Of a stretch of 64,000 nt of DNA, positions 46,832-59,574 are shown one piece after another; the first letter of the stretch is position 1; every line of letters begins with the position of its first letter. This DNA comes from Psilocybe azurescens (lineage: Eukaryota; Basidiomycota; Agaricomycetes; Agaricales; Agrocybaceae). The notes under the pieces are model-generated. The model did no database searches. It saw nothing but the letters and a program-made list of their open reading frames with translations, and had not been told where the DNA came from. The DNA is taken from the NCBI GenBank assembly GCA_023853785.1, contig JAJIRX010000567.1, positions 1,054,001 to 1,118,000 on the forward strand. Reading direction: 5' to 3'. A program made the position numbers and the translations under genes.

Positions 46832-48436
46832 ATGCCGACTGTGGCAGAGAGGGGGAAGAATACAGACAAATTAAGGGGTATAGCTTCAGGCATCTTCCAT
46901 AAAATTGCAGATTCTTTAGGCCCCCAGGTATACCCAATATCAGGAACGAGTACATGGCGAACACTTATGGTCTCCATCTTGTATAGAAAGAGGATAAACC
47001 AACTGCGACTCCACCAAGACCATCGCAATCCAATCACTGGAAGATTAATGAAACACCCTTATCTGAAGACAATTTAGCATCGACCTTCAACGACCTAACT
47101 ATTTCTAAAAATCACAGCTATGCCCCGAATCCCTCTTTCGTAGGAGGCTTCAATCCTACTTTTCCAGGTGTCCAAGATAGCCCTTATGCTGCTACCAGTG
47201 CTTCTTCAAATTCTCCTCAGCACGGGAATTCTGCATCTGCGCCGAACCTCCCACCTCCAATGGCGATGCCCACACCGCATTCTGATTATCCGCAGTCTTT
47301 AACGATGCAAATGGCCCTCAGACCAGAAGCCGGCTCTCCGGTCGCTCGCCCTTATTCAAATCCTATCCCTACTTCTACTAATATTTCTCTGAACCCTCCC
47401 TCGATATCGTCCAGGCCTGTTGTCAGGCCATCAGCTTCACCATTGGGTGGAAGGAAGTCCAATAAATCAGATGCATCGAGCACAATTTCCACGTCGTCGC
47501 AGAAATCGGGGCAGCAGCGATGTGCAGGTATAACTAAGGCGGACAAACGCTGTAATCGAATGGTCAAGATCAAATCTTCTGCCTATGTGCCGGATGACGA
47601 CGGCGACGAAATAGAACTGTTCTGCTTCCAGCACCAAAAGGAAATATTGACTCCTTCAGGCTGCCATAGGCCATGCAAGGACGAGATAGTTTTTGTGAAA
47701 TTTGACGGTGTGCTTTTATAAATTATTGAATATGTTTAGCATTTCTAACCACACCAACATCTTCGGTATAGACTGGATCCCAGCATACTTACAGCCAGAT
47801 ACACAAGCCTCCTTACGTGCTGAAATGGATAAGGAAAAGTCAAAGTCTGATGTTCCTGGGTATATCTATACCTTCGAAATCCGAGACGCTAACAACACCG
47901 ATACTATCAAACTCAAAGTCGGTCGTGCAGTGAATTTGGCAAAAGGATAGATCAATGGGGCAAGCAATGTGGTTCGAAGGAACAGTTTCTACGAGGGTTC
48001 TTTCCTGGAACTGTAGACTCTGATGGAAATGTTGTTACTGGAAGTCTCATGAAGGGCAGGGCCAAAGCGGGCGAGAAAAGCCCGTACTGTCACCGTCTCG
48101 GTATGCGCCTCCATCTCTTGGACAGACACATTCTTAATCTTTTTGTTAGAGCGACTTATTCATATTGAACTTGCCGATCTCGTATCATCCTCAATATATC
48201 TTGACCCTTCCTGGCCGGATATCGAAGCGGAATCACCTTCAACAGTTGCCGATAGCAAGTCAAGTTCGAAAAAGTCCAAGATCATTTCAACGCCGTGTCC
48301 CGACTGCGGGACGATGCATAAAGAAATCTTTGAATTCCAGAGGTGGACTAAAGGGCCAAAACGCGGCAAGGAATGGGAAAAACTGGTAAAGCCCGTTATA
48401 GAACGCTGGGGGAAATATGTGGAGTTATATGTATAG
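46832..48436 (+). CDS. T5orf172/DUF1766 (GIY-YIG-like) domain protein
   Basis: The T5orf172 domain is related to GIY-YIG nucleases and occurs in fungal proteins such as S. pombe Mug113. The start MPTVAERGKNTDKLRGIA joins after an intron (gtatac...tatag) to KEDKPTATPPRPSQ. A Ser/Pro-rich region follows. A cysteine motif (QRCAGITKADKRCNRMV to CFQHQKEIL) precedes the domain proper: YIYTFEIRDANN, IKLKVGRAVNLAKRIDQWGK and SPYCHRLERLIHIELADLV. A CPDCGTMHKEIFEF motif follows, near the end. Nuclease activity is not shown. Four A at 47941-47944 stop the frame (LAKG then stop), and five A restore KRIDQWGK. Confidence 0.85.
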
Positions 48437-48811
48437 CTTTGCATGGCAATGTTCATTGTGGTATTTATAGCTACAATGTTGACATTGCAATCTATGCAGA
48501 CCTTATTGTATAGTGGCAATACCGCAAAGTACAACAGCTTTTTTCACGCATCGGCTGCGTAAATAGAACGGAAATGAACTGTGAAGGAAGACAAAAGAGA
48601 GAAATGGGGTTGCTTTGTTATCACGTGATGCCGTAACAATCTGGAGCAGAATTGAACAAAAGACTTCATTGTTCGCTTGCATTGGGAAGGTATAAAGTTC
48701 GCTTGGTCCACGATATGTCGTTCCCTCTAAATTTCTTTCTTTTGACGTTGAACGCTCGTTTTTTCTCTTCTTCTTTACGATCACTACCATCATAATCTAC
48801 AACTTTTAACG

Positions 48812-50058
48812 ATGCACTTCCGTTTTGCCCTCTTGTCGTCTTTCCTACTTGGAATCACCCATCTTTCCTTTTCTGCTGAAATCGACGTTGTTGTCGGTGG
48901 ACCTGGTGTCCTGAAATTCAATCCGTCTTTTGTCGTGCGTACTTGTGATCTTCTCCTTTGCTGTGCCTCCTCAAATCAGATATTTGCAGAACGCCGCCGT
49001 GGGAGATGTGATTAAGTTCACAATGCAGCAGAAAAACCATACAGTAACCCAATCATCATTCGAGAGCCCGTGTCTGAAGGTAGCTACAGGGTTTGACACT
49101 GGGTTGTACGTTCCTTAGTTTTGTATTTCTTAGTTAACGTTTTCTAACTAAATGCCTTTAAAGTGTTCCGGTTGCAGATACGGTTACAAGCCAGTTTCCT
49201 GTAGTCAGACTCAATGTTGGCTCTTTGGACCCGATTTGGGTATACTGCAAACAGGCAAACCACTGTCAGCAAGGAATGGTTTTCGCCGTTAACCCTGGCG
49301 ACAAATTTGCTGCCTTCCAGGCTGCTGCAACTGGCGGCGCTTCGACCCCATCGTCCAGCGTTGCTGTCAGCGCTACAGCTTCCACTACATCTATTCCATC
49401 GGCTTCTACAGTTTCTACTACAGCTAGTACCTCCACCACTGCGACTGCAACGCCTACAGGAATAGATCACAGAGTGATTGTTGGAGGCACAGGCATTTTA
49501 GCTTACAGCCCTTCAAACATCTCTGCCCAAGTAGGTGACACCATAACCTTCGAGTTCCATCAAAAGAACCACACAGTCACTGCGAGCTCCTTCGACACAC
49601 CATGCCGTGCTCTGTCCTCAACAACTACAAACGGGGAGCTTGGCTTCGATTCTGGATTGTAAGTTGTGCCTGTTTCCTGCAGACCGAACACAATCTCACT
49701 AAATGTCTATAGTATCCCTGTCAGTGATTCAGATACCGTATTTCCTACCTTTACCATCCGCGTGAATGATGTATGTCGATATTTTTCGAACTTTATAATA
49801 CTGTAAATCTAATAGTTGACATAGACGACTCCCATCTGGGCATACTGCCGACAAGCAAACCATTGCGGCTCGGGCATGGTTTTCTCTGCCAATGCTATTG
49901 AAGATGGCCCCAAGAACTTTTCTGCCTTCCTAGATCTTGCTAAACAGCAAAACGGAACCAGTACGCCTACAGATACTAGCGATGCACTGGTTGCATCCAC
50001 CTTCTCGTATCTTCACCTTTGGATTTCCGCTGCTTTGTTCACAATCCTTCTCGTCTAA
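48812..50058 (+). CDS. secreted two-domain cupredoxin, GPI-anchored
   Basis: A signal peptide (MHFRFALLSSFLLGITHLS) is followed by two plastocyanin-like domains. Each has the copper ligands expected of a type 1 site: NHTV with His, then a Cys/His/Met group (WVYCKQANHCQQGM and WAYCRQANHCGSGM). A Ser/Thr/Ala linker separates them (SATASTTSIPSASTVSTTAS). The C-terminus has a Ser/Thr stretch and a hydrophobic end (LHLWISAALFTILLV), as in GPI anchors. The two copies share spacing, so the gene arose by tandem duplication. A pyrimidine-rich leader lies before the ATG. Related fungal proteins are wall or surface proteins of unknown role. Confidence 0.87.
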
Positions 50059-50494
50059 GGACTATACTTCACCCCCTCATGGCTTGGATTTCGTTACGAC
50101 TTATACTACGATTACGACTTGTATTATCTTCACACTTTTGTTTTTGCCTTAAAATTGTAGCATACTGTATCTACTCTAGATAGTTTATATCAAATTCGGA
50201 TAATTTTGGTGGAATTGCGCGATATGAACAAGTCAATGTAAAATAGTCACAGCGTAATTGCCACTATATTTTTGCAATCGCCTAAAAAACTGTGGATTAT
50301 GTTTGCTTTCTAGAGCGATAGACTGTCACTGTGACCCCATCCTTGACTCATTTCCTGATGTCCGCAATGGAAGATACCCACCAAGGCTTGAAATCATAAC
50401 ACAAAACAATTACCCAGGTTGCTCTGTACTACATACCCACTCGCACGCAAACTCCGATTCTGGTGCATTCACATCTTCCCAACTTACAACACCG

Positions 50495-51022
50495 ATGGAA
50501 GGCATACCTGTTGGAACCCCTCCCACAGAGAAAGCAAACGAAGATGCCGCTGCCAAAAAGGAGCAGGAGGAGCAGATGCGCAGAGATATGATAACCACTG
50601 TTCTCGACACTGCAGCCAGAGAAAGATGTACGTATACCTTCTTGCCGATTGCACGAGCGAGACGTTTCTGAACGAGAAAGCATCCGGTCATCAGTATCTC
50701 GTATAGCTCTTGTCAGTCCAGAGCGATCGCAGCAGATTGAAACAATTCTCATCCGAATGGCACAATCTGGACAACTAAGAGGCCGCGTTACTGAAGCACA
50801 GCTCATCGACCTCCTCAACCAGGTGAGTTCTGCAGCTCGTATTGTTGACGTTTCATCGCTAGAAACATATTATCGTATAGATGGAGGAAGCTCAAGGGAA
50901 AGGATCTGGGGTGAAAAAGTCAACGATCGTGGTGCGTTGCAGCTCTCTCAACACCTGGAATACTTCTAAGATCTCCACAGTATCATCGTAGGAAAGGCTT
51001 GGATGACGATTTTGATATTTGA
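50495..51022 (+). CDS. PDCD5 / TFAR19 family DNA-binding protein
   Basis: A small conserved eukaryotic and archaeal protein linked to apoptosis and chromatin in animals. The core is REQ-like helix EQEEQMRRDMITTVLDTAAR, then VSRIALVSPERSQQIETILI, AQSGQLRGRVTEAQLIDLL and MEEAQGKGSGVKKSTIVY. It ends RRKGLDDDFDI. Introns start gtacgtat after AARER, gtgagttc after LLNQ and gtgcgttg after STIV. The normal N-terminal helix (about 20 residues) is not visible before MEGIPVGTPP. A first exon is likely missing, or the start lies upstream in frame (the frame is open from about 50258). Confidence 0.82.
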
Positions 51023-51237
51023 TGTGGAGCACAGATTTACTGCACGAAGTAGTGTTTTTATGAGAAGGCACACACCTTAGGCGGCGTTAATTAATGTGCA
51101 TATGTATTGTATAGGTCCCAGAAATAGTTTAAACTGTGTACACTATACATGAAGGAGGAACAGGGGAATATCGCCGTCGCGCCACCCCGATTTTAAAGAC
51201 AACGATTAATGCAGGCGTCACACTTCACAGCCTCACT

Positions 51238-54200
51238 TTAGCTGGGTAAGTGGGAAGACGATATTGAGGAGATGATTTCTTCCGAGTCAGTCGTCAATGC
51301 CGGCGGTTTAAATCCCTTTAACCCACAAAACCACGGTGAGTACTGCACTTAAGTAAAGAAGAAGGACTGATACGCACATATTGCCTTCCTTCTCTGTAAA
51401 TCTCCTCGAGCTTTTGATCAAACAATCCCTGGCCTTCGAGCTCTTGATACGCATTGTATAAACGCAACGCAGAACGGGCATCCTCAATGGAATCGTGGTT
51501 GCCTGTCTGAATGTGTTCACCTAGAATATACCAGGATAAGAACCGTAAGGATAACCGACGCGACCGCGCCCTAATGAAGTACAAGTCGACAGTGTCGATT
51601 ACTTGGTCTGGTGGCACAAAAATATCTAATGTTTATCGGACGTTCAGCGAAATATAATGCAAAGAATGGGTAAGTCCAAACCCACTGATGATGCGGAAAT
51701 CTTTTGATAAACCATGGCCGATGAAGATACATCCACAATCCACTAAGAGACGGAGCTTTTTGTACACAAGCTTAAGCGGTGTAAGTGTGTACTTGGACAG
51801 TGCAGGATCCAAATCCCCATCTATAGAATAAAGCTTAGATCTTGAGCTAACAATAAGTGGGATATATAGCTTACATTCGATTCCAGAGAACTCCGTCAAA
51901 TAGTCTACAATTGTCTCGCTTGTATGAATGTGATCATCGATGAACGGCGTTCCTTGGCGAGGGCCGTCTCCACGGAGGACAGATACTCGCGCAAGACTTA
52001 GCCTCGCAGGCCGTAAAACCTTCTTGGTACCATCTGAGCGAAATTCAGTCTCTTCCTATGACAACACATCAACGATTTGGGGTTTGTGGACTTGGAAATG
52101 TATACTTGTTGCATCAACACAAACTCTGCGTCGATGGAGACCAGAGTCCCAGGTTTGGGGAGCTCGTTAGGGGCCAAGAACTCGTGCTTAATAAGACTTC
52201 TGTCTCTATCGCTAGAGCGATTCGTCAAAATGGTGCGACAAAATGGGTCTAGGAAATGCCCTACTTCGAGATAGAGGTATCTTGGCTGAGAATGCTAGGA
52301 TCCAATTTTTGAGTCAAGTGACTGAAGTCCAATATACTTTCCACGTTGAGGCGCTCAAAGTATACGATTGCAGGTACCTATATTATCCTCATTCAGCACA
52401 TAAATTTGGCGAAGGCGTCAGAAAGGCCTCGAACGCACCTTCCATTTTCCTTGAAAGCTCAGTGCCTCTCGTTGCGATATGTTGGTGACGACAAAATCAT
52501 TGAACAAATACCATGGGCTATTTAAACCCTGCTTTTCAGCTCCGGGAACTTGGCGCAAATGTGAGCCCTTCTACGGAGATCTGAGGAGGAAAACCAACCT
52601 CTGACAATTGCAACCAAGTGTGACTTGCGATCTTTTCTAGTGATCTTCACCACTAAAGCCTATTTGGACCATCAATTATCGAAGTTAGACCTTCAGGCCA
52701 GAGGACATACTCTTAATTTATATATGGCTTCTTCGCCGTCGTCAATCCCTCCAATCTGGCCCCGGAGAGATATTTGTGGCTGCAAAAAGTCGAATTCCGA
52801 TAGTCTTGCCAAAAAGCGAAACTTTCATCGTTGTAAACGGATGCATTGATCGCTAGAACTGGAGGTAGTTGACGGGAAGATATCGATCTTCGCGATACAA
52901 AATTCGAAAACTGTTTGCACAACTGGCACGTTGCTTTATGGGTTATTTGTCGGAAGAGAGAACTGCGTAAGATGCTGGTAAAGTTGGAGGCTTGTTCATT
53001 TGACTTTAAGGACTGCGTTAGGTAGGGCAAGTCAGAAGACGCGACAGTCTCCTCACTTTTTCGGGTAAACTAGATCAACAATGTGAGTAACATGATGCGT
53101 CTCTCGTATCCCTTTACATGTGTAGCACATGATCACGTTTTGACCAGCAATTCCTAATATTTGGGTAATCGGAGATATTGAAGGATATTGAGGAGGCATC
53201 CCATAAGGAAGCAAAGCGGGATTTTGTGTCGGAGTACTTGCTTCTGACTTCATACGGTCAATTAGGAATCGGTGAAAGGTTTGTATTTTCTGTGCGTAAT
53301 CGACTTCTGTCCCTTCTCGTCCATAGTCCATCAATTCTATCGCATTTGATCCTGTGTTTGTTCAGTCAGCTATAATAGTATGTTAGAAAAGGAAAATGAC
53401 CTTGAGCTAGAAAGCCAACAGTCTTGCAAAAGTTACTTGCTTGACAATTGGTTCCATGGGCGTCTTCGAGCATGAGTGAGATAAACCCTTGCTCACAAAG
53501 AAGGCAATGTTCTTCAGGACAGTTGATAGTTGTATGGCCCTTTGCTAGTTGCCGTATTGGACGGATGTAATGCATGATTTGAATGACTGAATTAGTGTAT
53601 GAATGCAATATGTGCGTCTCCAACCCGCTATATTCAGTTCTGTTATAAAACCTGACGGCCGCTCATCAAACAAGGGTTATGCAGTAATTCACCAAGCACA
53701 CGTACCCGAAATCAAAGTCTTCGATACCGAATTTGGAGTATTCGATTTCAACACGACGATAGATTCGCGGAACTTCGTCATCGTCGCGGTCGAAAGATTC
53801 GGTTTCAGGTTCCGACTAAAGACATGTCAATTTTATTACGCTTAGAACGAGTCCACATCACGATAGACGTACCTCAGTTGCATTTTTACCGCTGCGGAAA
53901 CGACCGATGCCCCTTCGAGGTCCTGCATTCGTCATATTGCGCCTTCCCCTCAGCTCTTTAGGCAGGTTTGCATAAGCAATATTTTCGTTGTATTTCATAC
54001 TTGTCAGTATTTGTGGGGGATCCTGGGCGGAGGAGAGTAGCTGGGGGTCTTGGAGGTCAGATTAGATGGCCAAACTGACAAAAGTTGGGTGTCAAAGTGA
54101 GGCATCCCAATGAAATTCAATGGCCTTCGGACGGACGATATAAGAGATAATAATAATGAATAACTTCTAGCTAACTTACGTTGACTTTGTCCATTGAATT

Positions 54201-55398
54201 TCGGGCAAGGGTGTGGGTGTGTTGGCCCAGGGAACAGGCTGCCCGTCGTAACCGTTGAAAGGTATCTCACCATCAGCTTGAGACATAATATGGATTCTGC
54301 CATCATTGTCGCCAAAGGCCATATATGTCGCAGAGGGAGATATCGCACTAGCTGTAATATAGGATGGATTGTCGGTAGCATAGGATGGAAAATCGAGCTG
54401 TTAATGATAAGCGAATCGCCAGGAATTGAAAAAATCACAGAGTGAATACCTGGTATAACTCAATGGATGCCGCTGGATTTGAGGCATCGACGACATGGAT
54501 TAATCCGTGTATAGATATCACAACCAGACTAGATGTACGGTTGGGAAGTGCATGGATGAACGCAGGACCAGCAGAGAATGGTATTGGAGGTAGGGGGCGC
54601 ATTGTTCGCACATCATAAACTTTTACGAGAGGATCGGGAAATGGTCGAGATTGCCTGAGTTTATAGGTCAATGTACTATTTTTGAAGCATATCACTGTTC
54701 ACTAGCCTTTCCCCCATTCCAGTCGTAAAAATGAAATTGCCCAGTGTTTCAAATCCTTCGATAGATCTTGAATGAGCTTTGACGAAGTTTTCGGCTCCGT
54801 TAGCTCTTCCCATTCCAGTTCTAGGATCGTGAACACGAATAAATCCGTCTGATGACCCAGAAACCAACATAGAATGAGAAAGTTCGAGGTGCGTAAGAAG
54901 TGATGTCGTTGAAACCCTTCGAATGGGAGCTCCTGTGACAGGACTCAAGAAAGCCATCTCTAGGCTGTCAAGCGAAGCTACCATAAAGCTGGAGGAAGGA
55001 GGTGTATTTGAAAACGTGATGATGTTTTCAGGAGATGGTCTATAGGAAATGAGCCGAAATGAACATGATTTTTGAAAAGAGACCAGACCAACCTACCGGA
55101 ATGACCATTTGTTCGCGCCACCTTTATTCCAAGAACCCAGTCCATCGTTCGAATTACCCATCGCTCGGACATAGTTGTCGCCAGGAGTGATTTTCTTCAC
55201 GCCCATGTTGCCCCCAACACGGAAGGTGGGTCCTTTGTTTCCTCGAGTTCCCAGCATAGCCGTGACAGTGCCAGATTCTAGTCCAGTCCATAGGATGTCA
55301 GATACAGGATCAAATGCCAGAGCAGTAATTTCTTGTGCAAAGCCGGTCAATGGCAAGGGATCCAATGGGGGCTGTAACGGCCTATAAGATGTGGCCAT
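51238..55398 (-). CDS. PAN2: PAN2, catalytic subunit of the PAN2-PAN3 deadenylase
   Basis: PAN2 trims mRNA poly(A) tails in the cytoplasm. The start MATSYRPLQPPLDPLPLTGF leads a WD40 propeller (ITALAFDPVSDILWTGLESG, MLVSGSSDGFIRVHDPR). Next are a PAN3-binding linker (AYANLPKELRGRRNM, RRVEIEYSKFGIEDFDFG) and an inactive UCH domain (INPLIQIMHYIRPIRQLA-like, EEHCLLCEQGFISLML). The RNase D-type exonuclease has the DEDD residues in LVSIDAEFVLMQQ, IDDHIHTSETIVDYLTEFSG, IFIGHGLSKDFRII and GNHDSIEDARSALRLY. It ends [10 protein letters not shown]. Five G at 54014-54018 are one short: six C on the coding strand would join PRIPPQILTSMKYNENIAYA. Many short introns. Confidence 0.95.
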
Positions 55399-55952
55399 CG
55401 CAGCCTTCTATCGAGCCTTAGATTGTATTTAGACTGGATAAAGTAGGAATTAAAGATATTTGAAATCCATAAAGTTCCAACAAGCTGAGGTCTTTTGTTG
55501 TCGGATATTTAGTACAACCACAGTGACACTTTGCTCTAGAGACCAAGTAGTAATCAATTATATGCTGCTTCTGGTAGAAGTTGATATATAGTTACAGTAT
55601 GGGATGTAGATCCACAGTATGCAAACTGATCCTATCTTATCGAATTCGACACAGGCTAGAGAGCTGTTGCTGGTATTATTAGAAAGAACACCTGAAGCTT
55701 TGAGATCGACTGCTAGACAATGATGAGGGCCTTGTTATCAATTGCATTTTGCCGGCTTCGGTCACTTCTTTGGGTTTATTCACGAGTAGTAACATCACAA
55801 GACAAGGGTCACACAATGACCTAAGTGACGACGGAAATAAAACAGTGGTGGACATTGAACTTACTTTGCACCGATTCTCGACTTGCCCTTGCGGCGGCTC
55901 GTACATCTTCATGAAGGACCCATAAAAATCTCCTGCCCGAGATTTGACAGCT
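55399..55952. promoter_or_regulatory. divergent region PAN2 / POT1
   Basis: This 554-base gap lies between divergent ATGs. It is mostly AT-rich. I found no MCB, although POT1 is a genome-maintenance gene. No gene is supported here. Confidence 0.4.
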
Positions 55953-58900
55953 ATGAAGCGAGCTATCACAGATGATTTGGAACCGGCCAAGCGCGTTAAG
56001 GTCATTCATTCCACAGTCTTTTCCGACACAGTCCCAGAGCAATGCGTAACAGATTTCATTAAAAATGGGGTCGATGAAGAGAAATGGATAACTGGAAAGT
56101 TCAAGATGGTTTTCCCCCCCATAAACGGGAAAATTGAAGCTATAGCTACCATCTATTCTTCGACTGCCCCTCCGAATGGACTGCAAATAATTCCAATCTT
56201 TTTCCAGCTCAGTCAAATACTCCTCGATCAACTCAAAATAAATCCTTTGAATGAGTTCCGACTGTCACTAAGAGGGGCAGAAGTGGAGGAGACGCGAATA
56301 CGTAGACCATGCACGTTATCTCTGCGACTTGTTTACTCAAGTGGAGTGCACATATTGTGGAAGCCCCAAGGAATTAATCTAGGCATCAAAACGCTAAATA
56401 CGTGGCTAGGTGCGTTGTCTATTCTCTCATCCGACCGTTTCACCTCACATTCACTCTCCAGCTACCGGGACATGTACAAGGACCGACAACGCGTGGTATA
56501 GCTCTGGAGGTGAAGAGGAGCCACTGAATGATGAAGCATGTCCCTCCTTGCCAGAAAATAGCCACGCCATCGAGGAGCCTGCACTCAACATGCAAACTAC
56601 CCTAGATACTTTGGAACATGAGATTGCGAAACAAAACAAAAAACGTCGACGGTTAGAGGTCAAGCGCCAAAAGCAAGAAGCCGCAGCTAAAGCAGCCGAA
56701 ACAAACATCATGCGACCTCACGACAATACATCGAATACATTGGTAGACTCGACTATTACGATCTCAAGCAAACATCCAGACAACCTACCCTTTCGTTCCT
56801 CATCTTCCCCAGCAAAAGATCTCAAGATGGATGTTTCGTCCGATATTCGTCATAATGGTTCGCCAGGTTCTTCGGTGTCGTATGCTCCCGATGAACTACA
56901 TAGACAAGAGTCTATTGTCCGTCATTTCGTAAGAAGTCAGTTTTGTTGCACGGGCATGGCTAACAATCTGTTCAGTCGCGATATTCACGTCTCGGCGAAG
57001 TTCGATTAGGTCAATATGTACAAGTTAGTGGTATCATAGTGGATGTATCTGAAAAAGTGATCAGGACGAAATCTGGAGGTATACCCGTCTCAATAATCCT
57101 CTGCGTATTTGCTGATGAGAAGTACAACAGAGTTGATGTGTTCCTTACAGATTGTGGATCAAAGTTCGACACGTAGCAATGCTTCAGGGAAATGGTATGG
57201 ACTGAAGGTCAACTGCTTCACCAAGCGTCACAAAGAATGGCTACCGCATCTACAGCGAGGTGATGTGATCATCCTACGAGACGTCCAGGTACCAAGTTCG
57301 GTTCGACCTTATTAACTATCACTTAATATCTGTGCAGATTGAAGAATATATGGGCAACCTCGTAGGCTATGGACAACATAATCGCCTTCGCTGGGCGGCT
57401 TATTCCCCATCTGCCGGTGAGATTCATTATGGCCCACCGAATAATGCGCCGAAGGAAGAGAATCTTGCGGACGGATTCGGTGCTCCATTTTCACCATTTT
57501 ATGTGGCTGACGAGATTGACATTCAACACTGCATATCGATATCTGATTGGTGGAGAAAACTGTTAGCAAAGGACCTGTCCGAGTCGGTCGTGCCAATTGC
57601 GAAAGGCCCAATAAAACGGCTGCACAGACTTATCAGCGAAACTGGCCCCAATGTATACCCTAGTGGCTTTTTTGACTGCACAGTCGAGGTGATTTTCTCA
57701 TATTGCACATTCTCTCCACTTTCATTAGTATACTTATGTTTCTCCCCCTTCCGTTAGGTGTTGAAATTGTTTATCAGCGATCAAGGAACTCATAGCCTAT
57801 TTGTAACGGATTATACACCTAGCCCGGGATCCGGGTCAAGCAGTAAATCTTGGCCAGCATCATTGAATGAATACGTCATGCAATTTGAATTGTGGGACGA
57901 AGCTGCCCGGGTTGCTGAAGTGATAATGAAGCCAGGAGAGTATTACAAAATCAACAATGCACGTATGAAGATTAACAACTCAGGCTATATGGAAGGGAAA
58001 GTCAAAGAAGGGAAAATAACTCAGTTAGAAGAGGATGATGCCGAAAGCGACACTCATCTCAAAGCTTTGCTGAGGTCAGATTTTTAGCCCTTTTCATCTT
58101 GCTAACAACTAACTATTTAAATTTCAGGAGGAAGCAGGAATGGAACTCTAAAAACAATACAGACGTTGATTTATTCCAATTAATTCAAGATGCTGAAATG
58201 GGAAAGTTCTTTGATTGCATAGTGGAGGTGCATTGCCCGTTTCTTTGCCTGACTTCCTTTCTCACCTCTATGAAGCTTTTACACATAGAATTAAAACCTT
58301 ATCAAATGCCGAGGCTATATCTAACAGACTACAGTGGCAACTCTAGCGTAGCGGCGACCTGCGGCGACGAATTTTGGGCTCGCGGCCTCGAAGGACGTAT
58401 CATCAAAATAATGTTAGATGAAGAGCAAAAACACATAGCCGAATCTGCCACCATTGGTACAATACTCTCTGTGCGGAAGCTTCGACTGAAAAATAATGCG
58501 GTTGAAAATGGGATTTGCGGAATTTTAGGTGGAGGTGAAAAGCTCATCGTGCCTATGAATCTTAACCGCATAGACAATGTCCGTCTGCAGGACCTTATCC
58601 GGTATGTCTAGGTCGGACTGTTCATCTCTGATATTAACGTCAACGCAATCCGCAGGAGAAAAGATGATTGGGCAAAAGATAGACAGAAATATCAACAACA
58701 CCAGACGTCTTCTAATTCGACACCCGAGCATCGCAATAAGCATGGAGGCGCTTACACTCGCATAAGAGACATGCCATTGCAGGATCCAGACGTTGATCGG
58801 TACCGACTTGTGGCAAAGGTTGTTGACTTTTATCCATTCGAAGTAAAGGATGCTTTCTACCAGAAATGTTCATTCTGTAATAAAGAGTGAGTAACCTATA

Positions 58901-59399
58901 CATCTATGGAGTTTAAAAGGCTGACCATCAAATCTTGCGTAGAATACCCAAAAGGCAGAAGGCTTGCTTCAAATGCGGTGACTCTGACTATGAATTCCTT
59001 CAATACTGCTATCAAATGTTTATCTTAATCGAGGACGAGGTTGGCGATCAAATCAAGCTATCTATCAACGACAAGGTAATTAACACAGATAGCTCTCCTT
59101 GAAACATGATCGATGACTTTGTTTCTCAGTGCTCGCTGTTTCATGAACTGAAACGGGCGCATTTGGCAGAAGACAGCTCGGCTTTGCGTGCATTTTCTGC
59201 AAGAGTTAATCCTCTATTGGGGAACTTGCAAGCAATGCACGACGGTCTGGAAGTAGGCAAAATTGTTGAGGTTGAAAATCCTCAGCTTTGCTTTGAAATC
59301 GATACATGGGTTTTTCTCGGAAGATGCAAAACTAACAAGGGCATTTGGCCTTTCTGCGTTTGCACAGATTTGATTGCTTATATAGACTTTCATCGTTAG
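55953..59399 (+). CDS. POT1: telomere single-strand-binding protein Pot1
   Basis: Pot1 binds the telomeric 3' overhang in the shelterin complex. The protein is long (about 900 residues). The N-terminus MKRAITDDLEPAKRVKVIHS is followed by a segment ending TWLATGTCTRTDNAWYSSGG and a charged coiled part (HEIAKQNKKRRRLEVKRQKQ). The DNA-binding OB folds hold RLGEVRLGQYVQVSGIIVDV, LQIVDQSSTRSNASGKWYGL and RGDVIILRDVQIEEYMGN. The second has VLKLFISDQGTHSLFVTDY and YKINNARMKINNSGYMEGKV. A zinc-bearing OB follows (CSFCNKEIPKRQKACFKCGD). As read the frame stops at 59399. If five T at 59311-59315 were four, the end would be WVFSEDAKLTRAFGLSAFAQ with stop at 59373. Fold assignment is by pattern, so confidence is moderate-high. 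Confidence 0.85.
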
Positions 59400-59566
59400 C
59401 TTCTGGAAAATACAGTTTCTTTCGCAATTATAGTACTTGTACGGTGTTCGTGTTGTCAACCACTTTAATAAGAGATCTTTGCTATACGTTAGTGATTGAT
59501 GAATTCCTCTACTTATTGCTATGCAAGGCAAGTGCTGTGTTGACACTTTACTTCGGCTTAGACAGT

Positions 59567-59570
59567 AAAA
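59567..59570 (-). terminator. Pol III terminator (T4)
   Basis: Four T on the minus strand lie five bases after the tRNA 3' end. A run of four or more T is the usual fungal Pol III stop signal. Confidence 0.6.
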
Positions 59571-59574
59571 GGAC

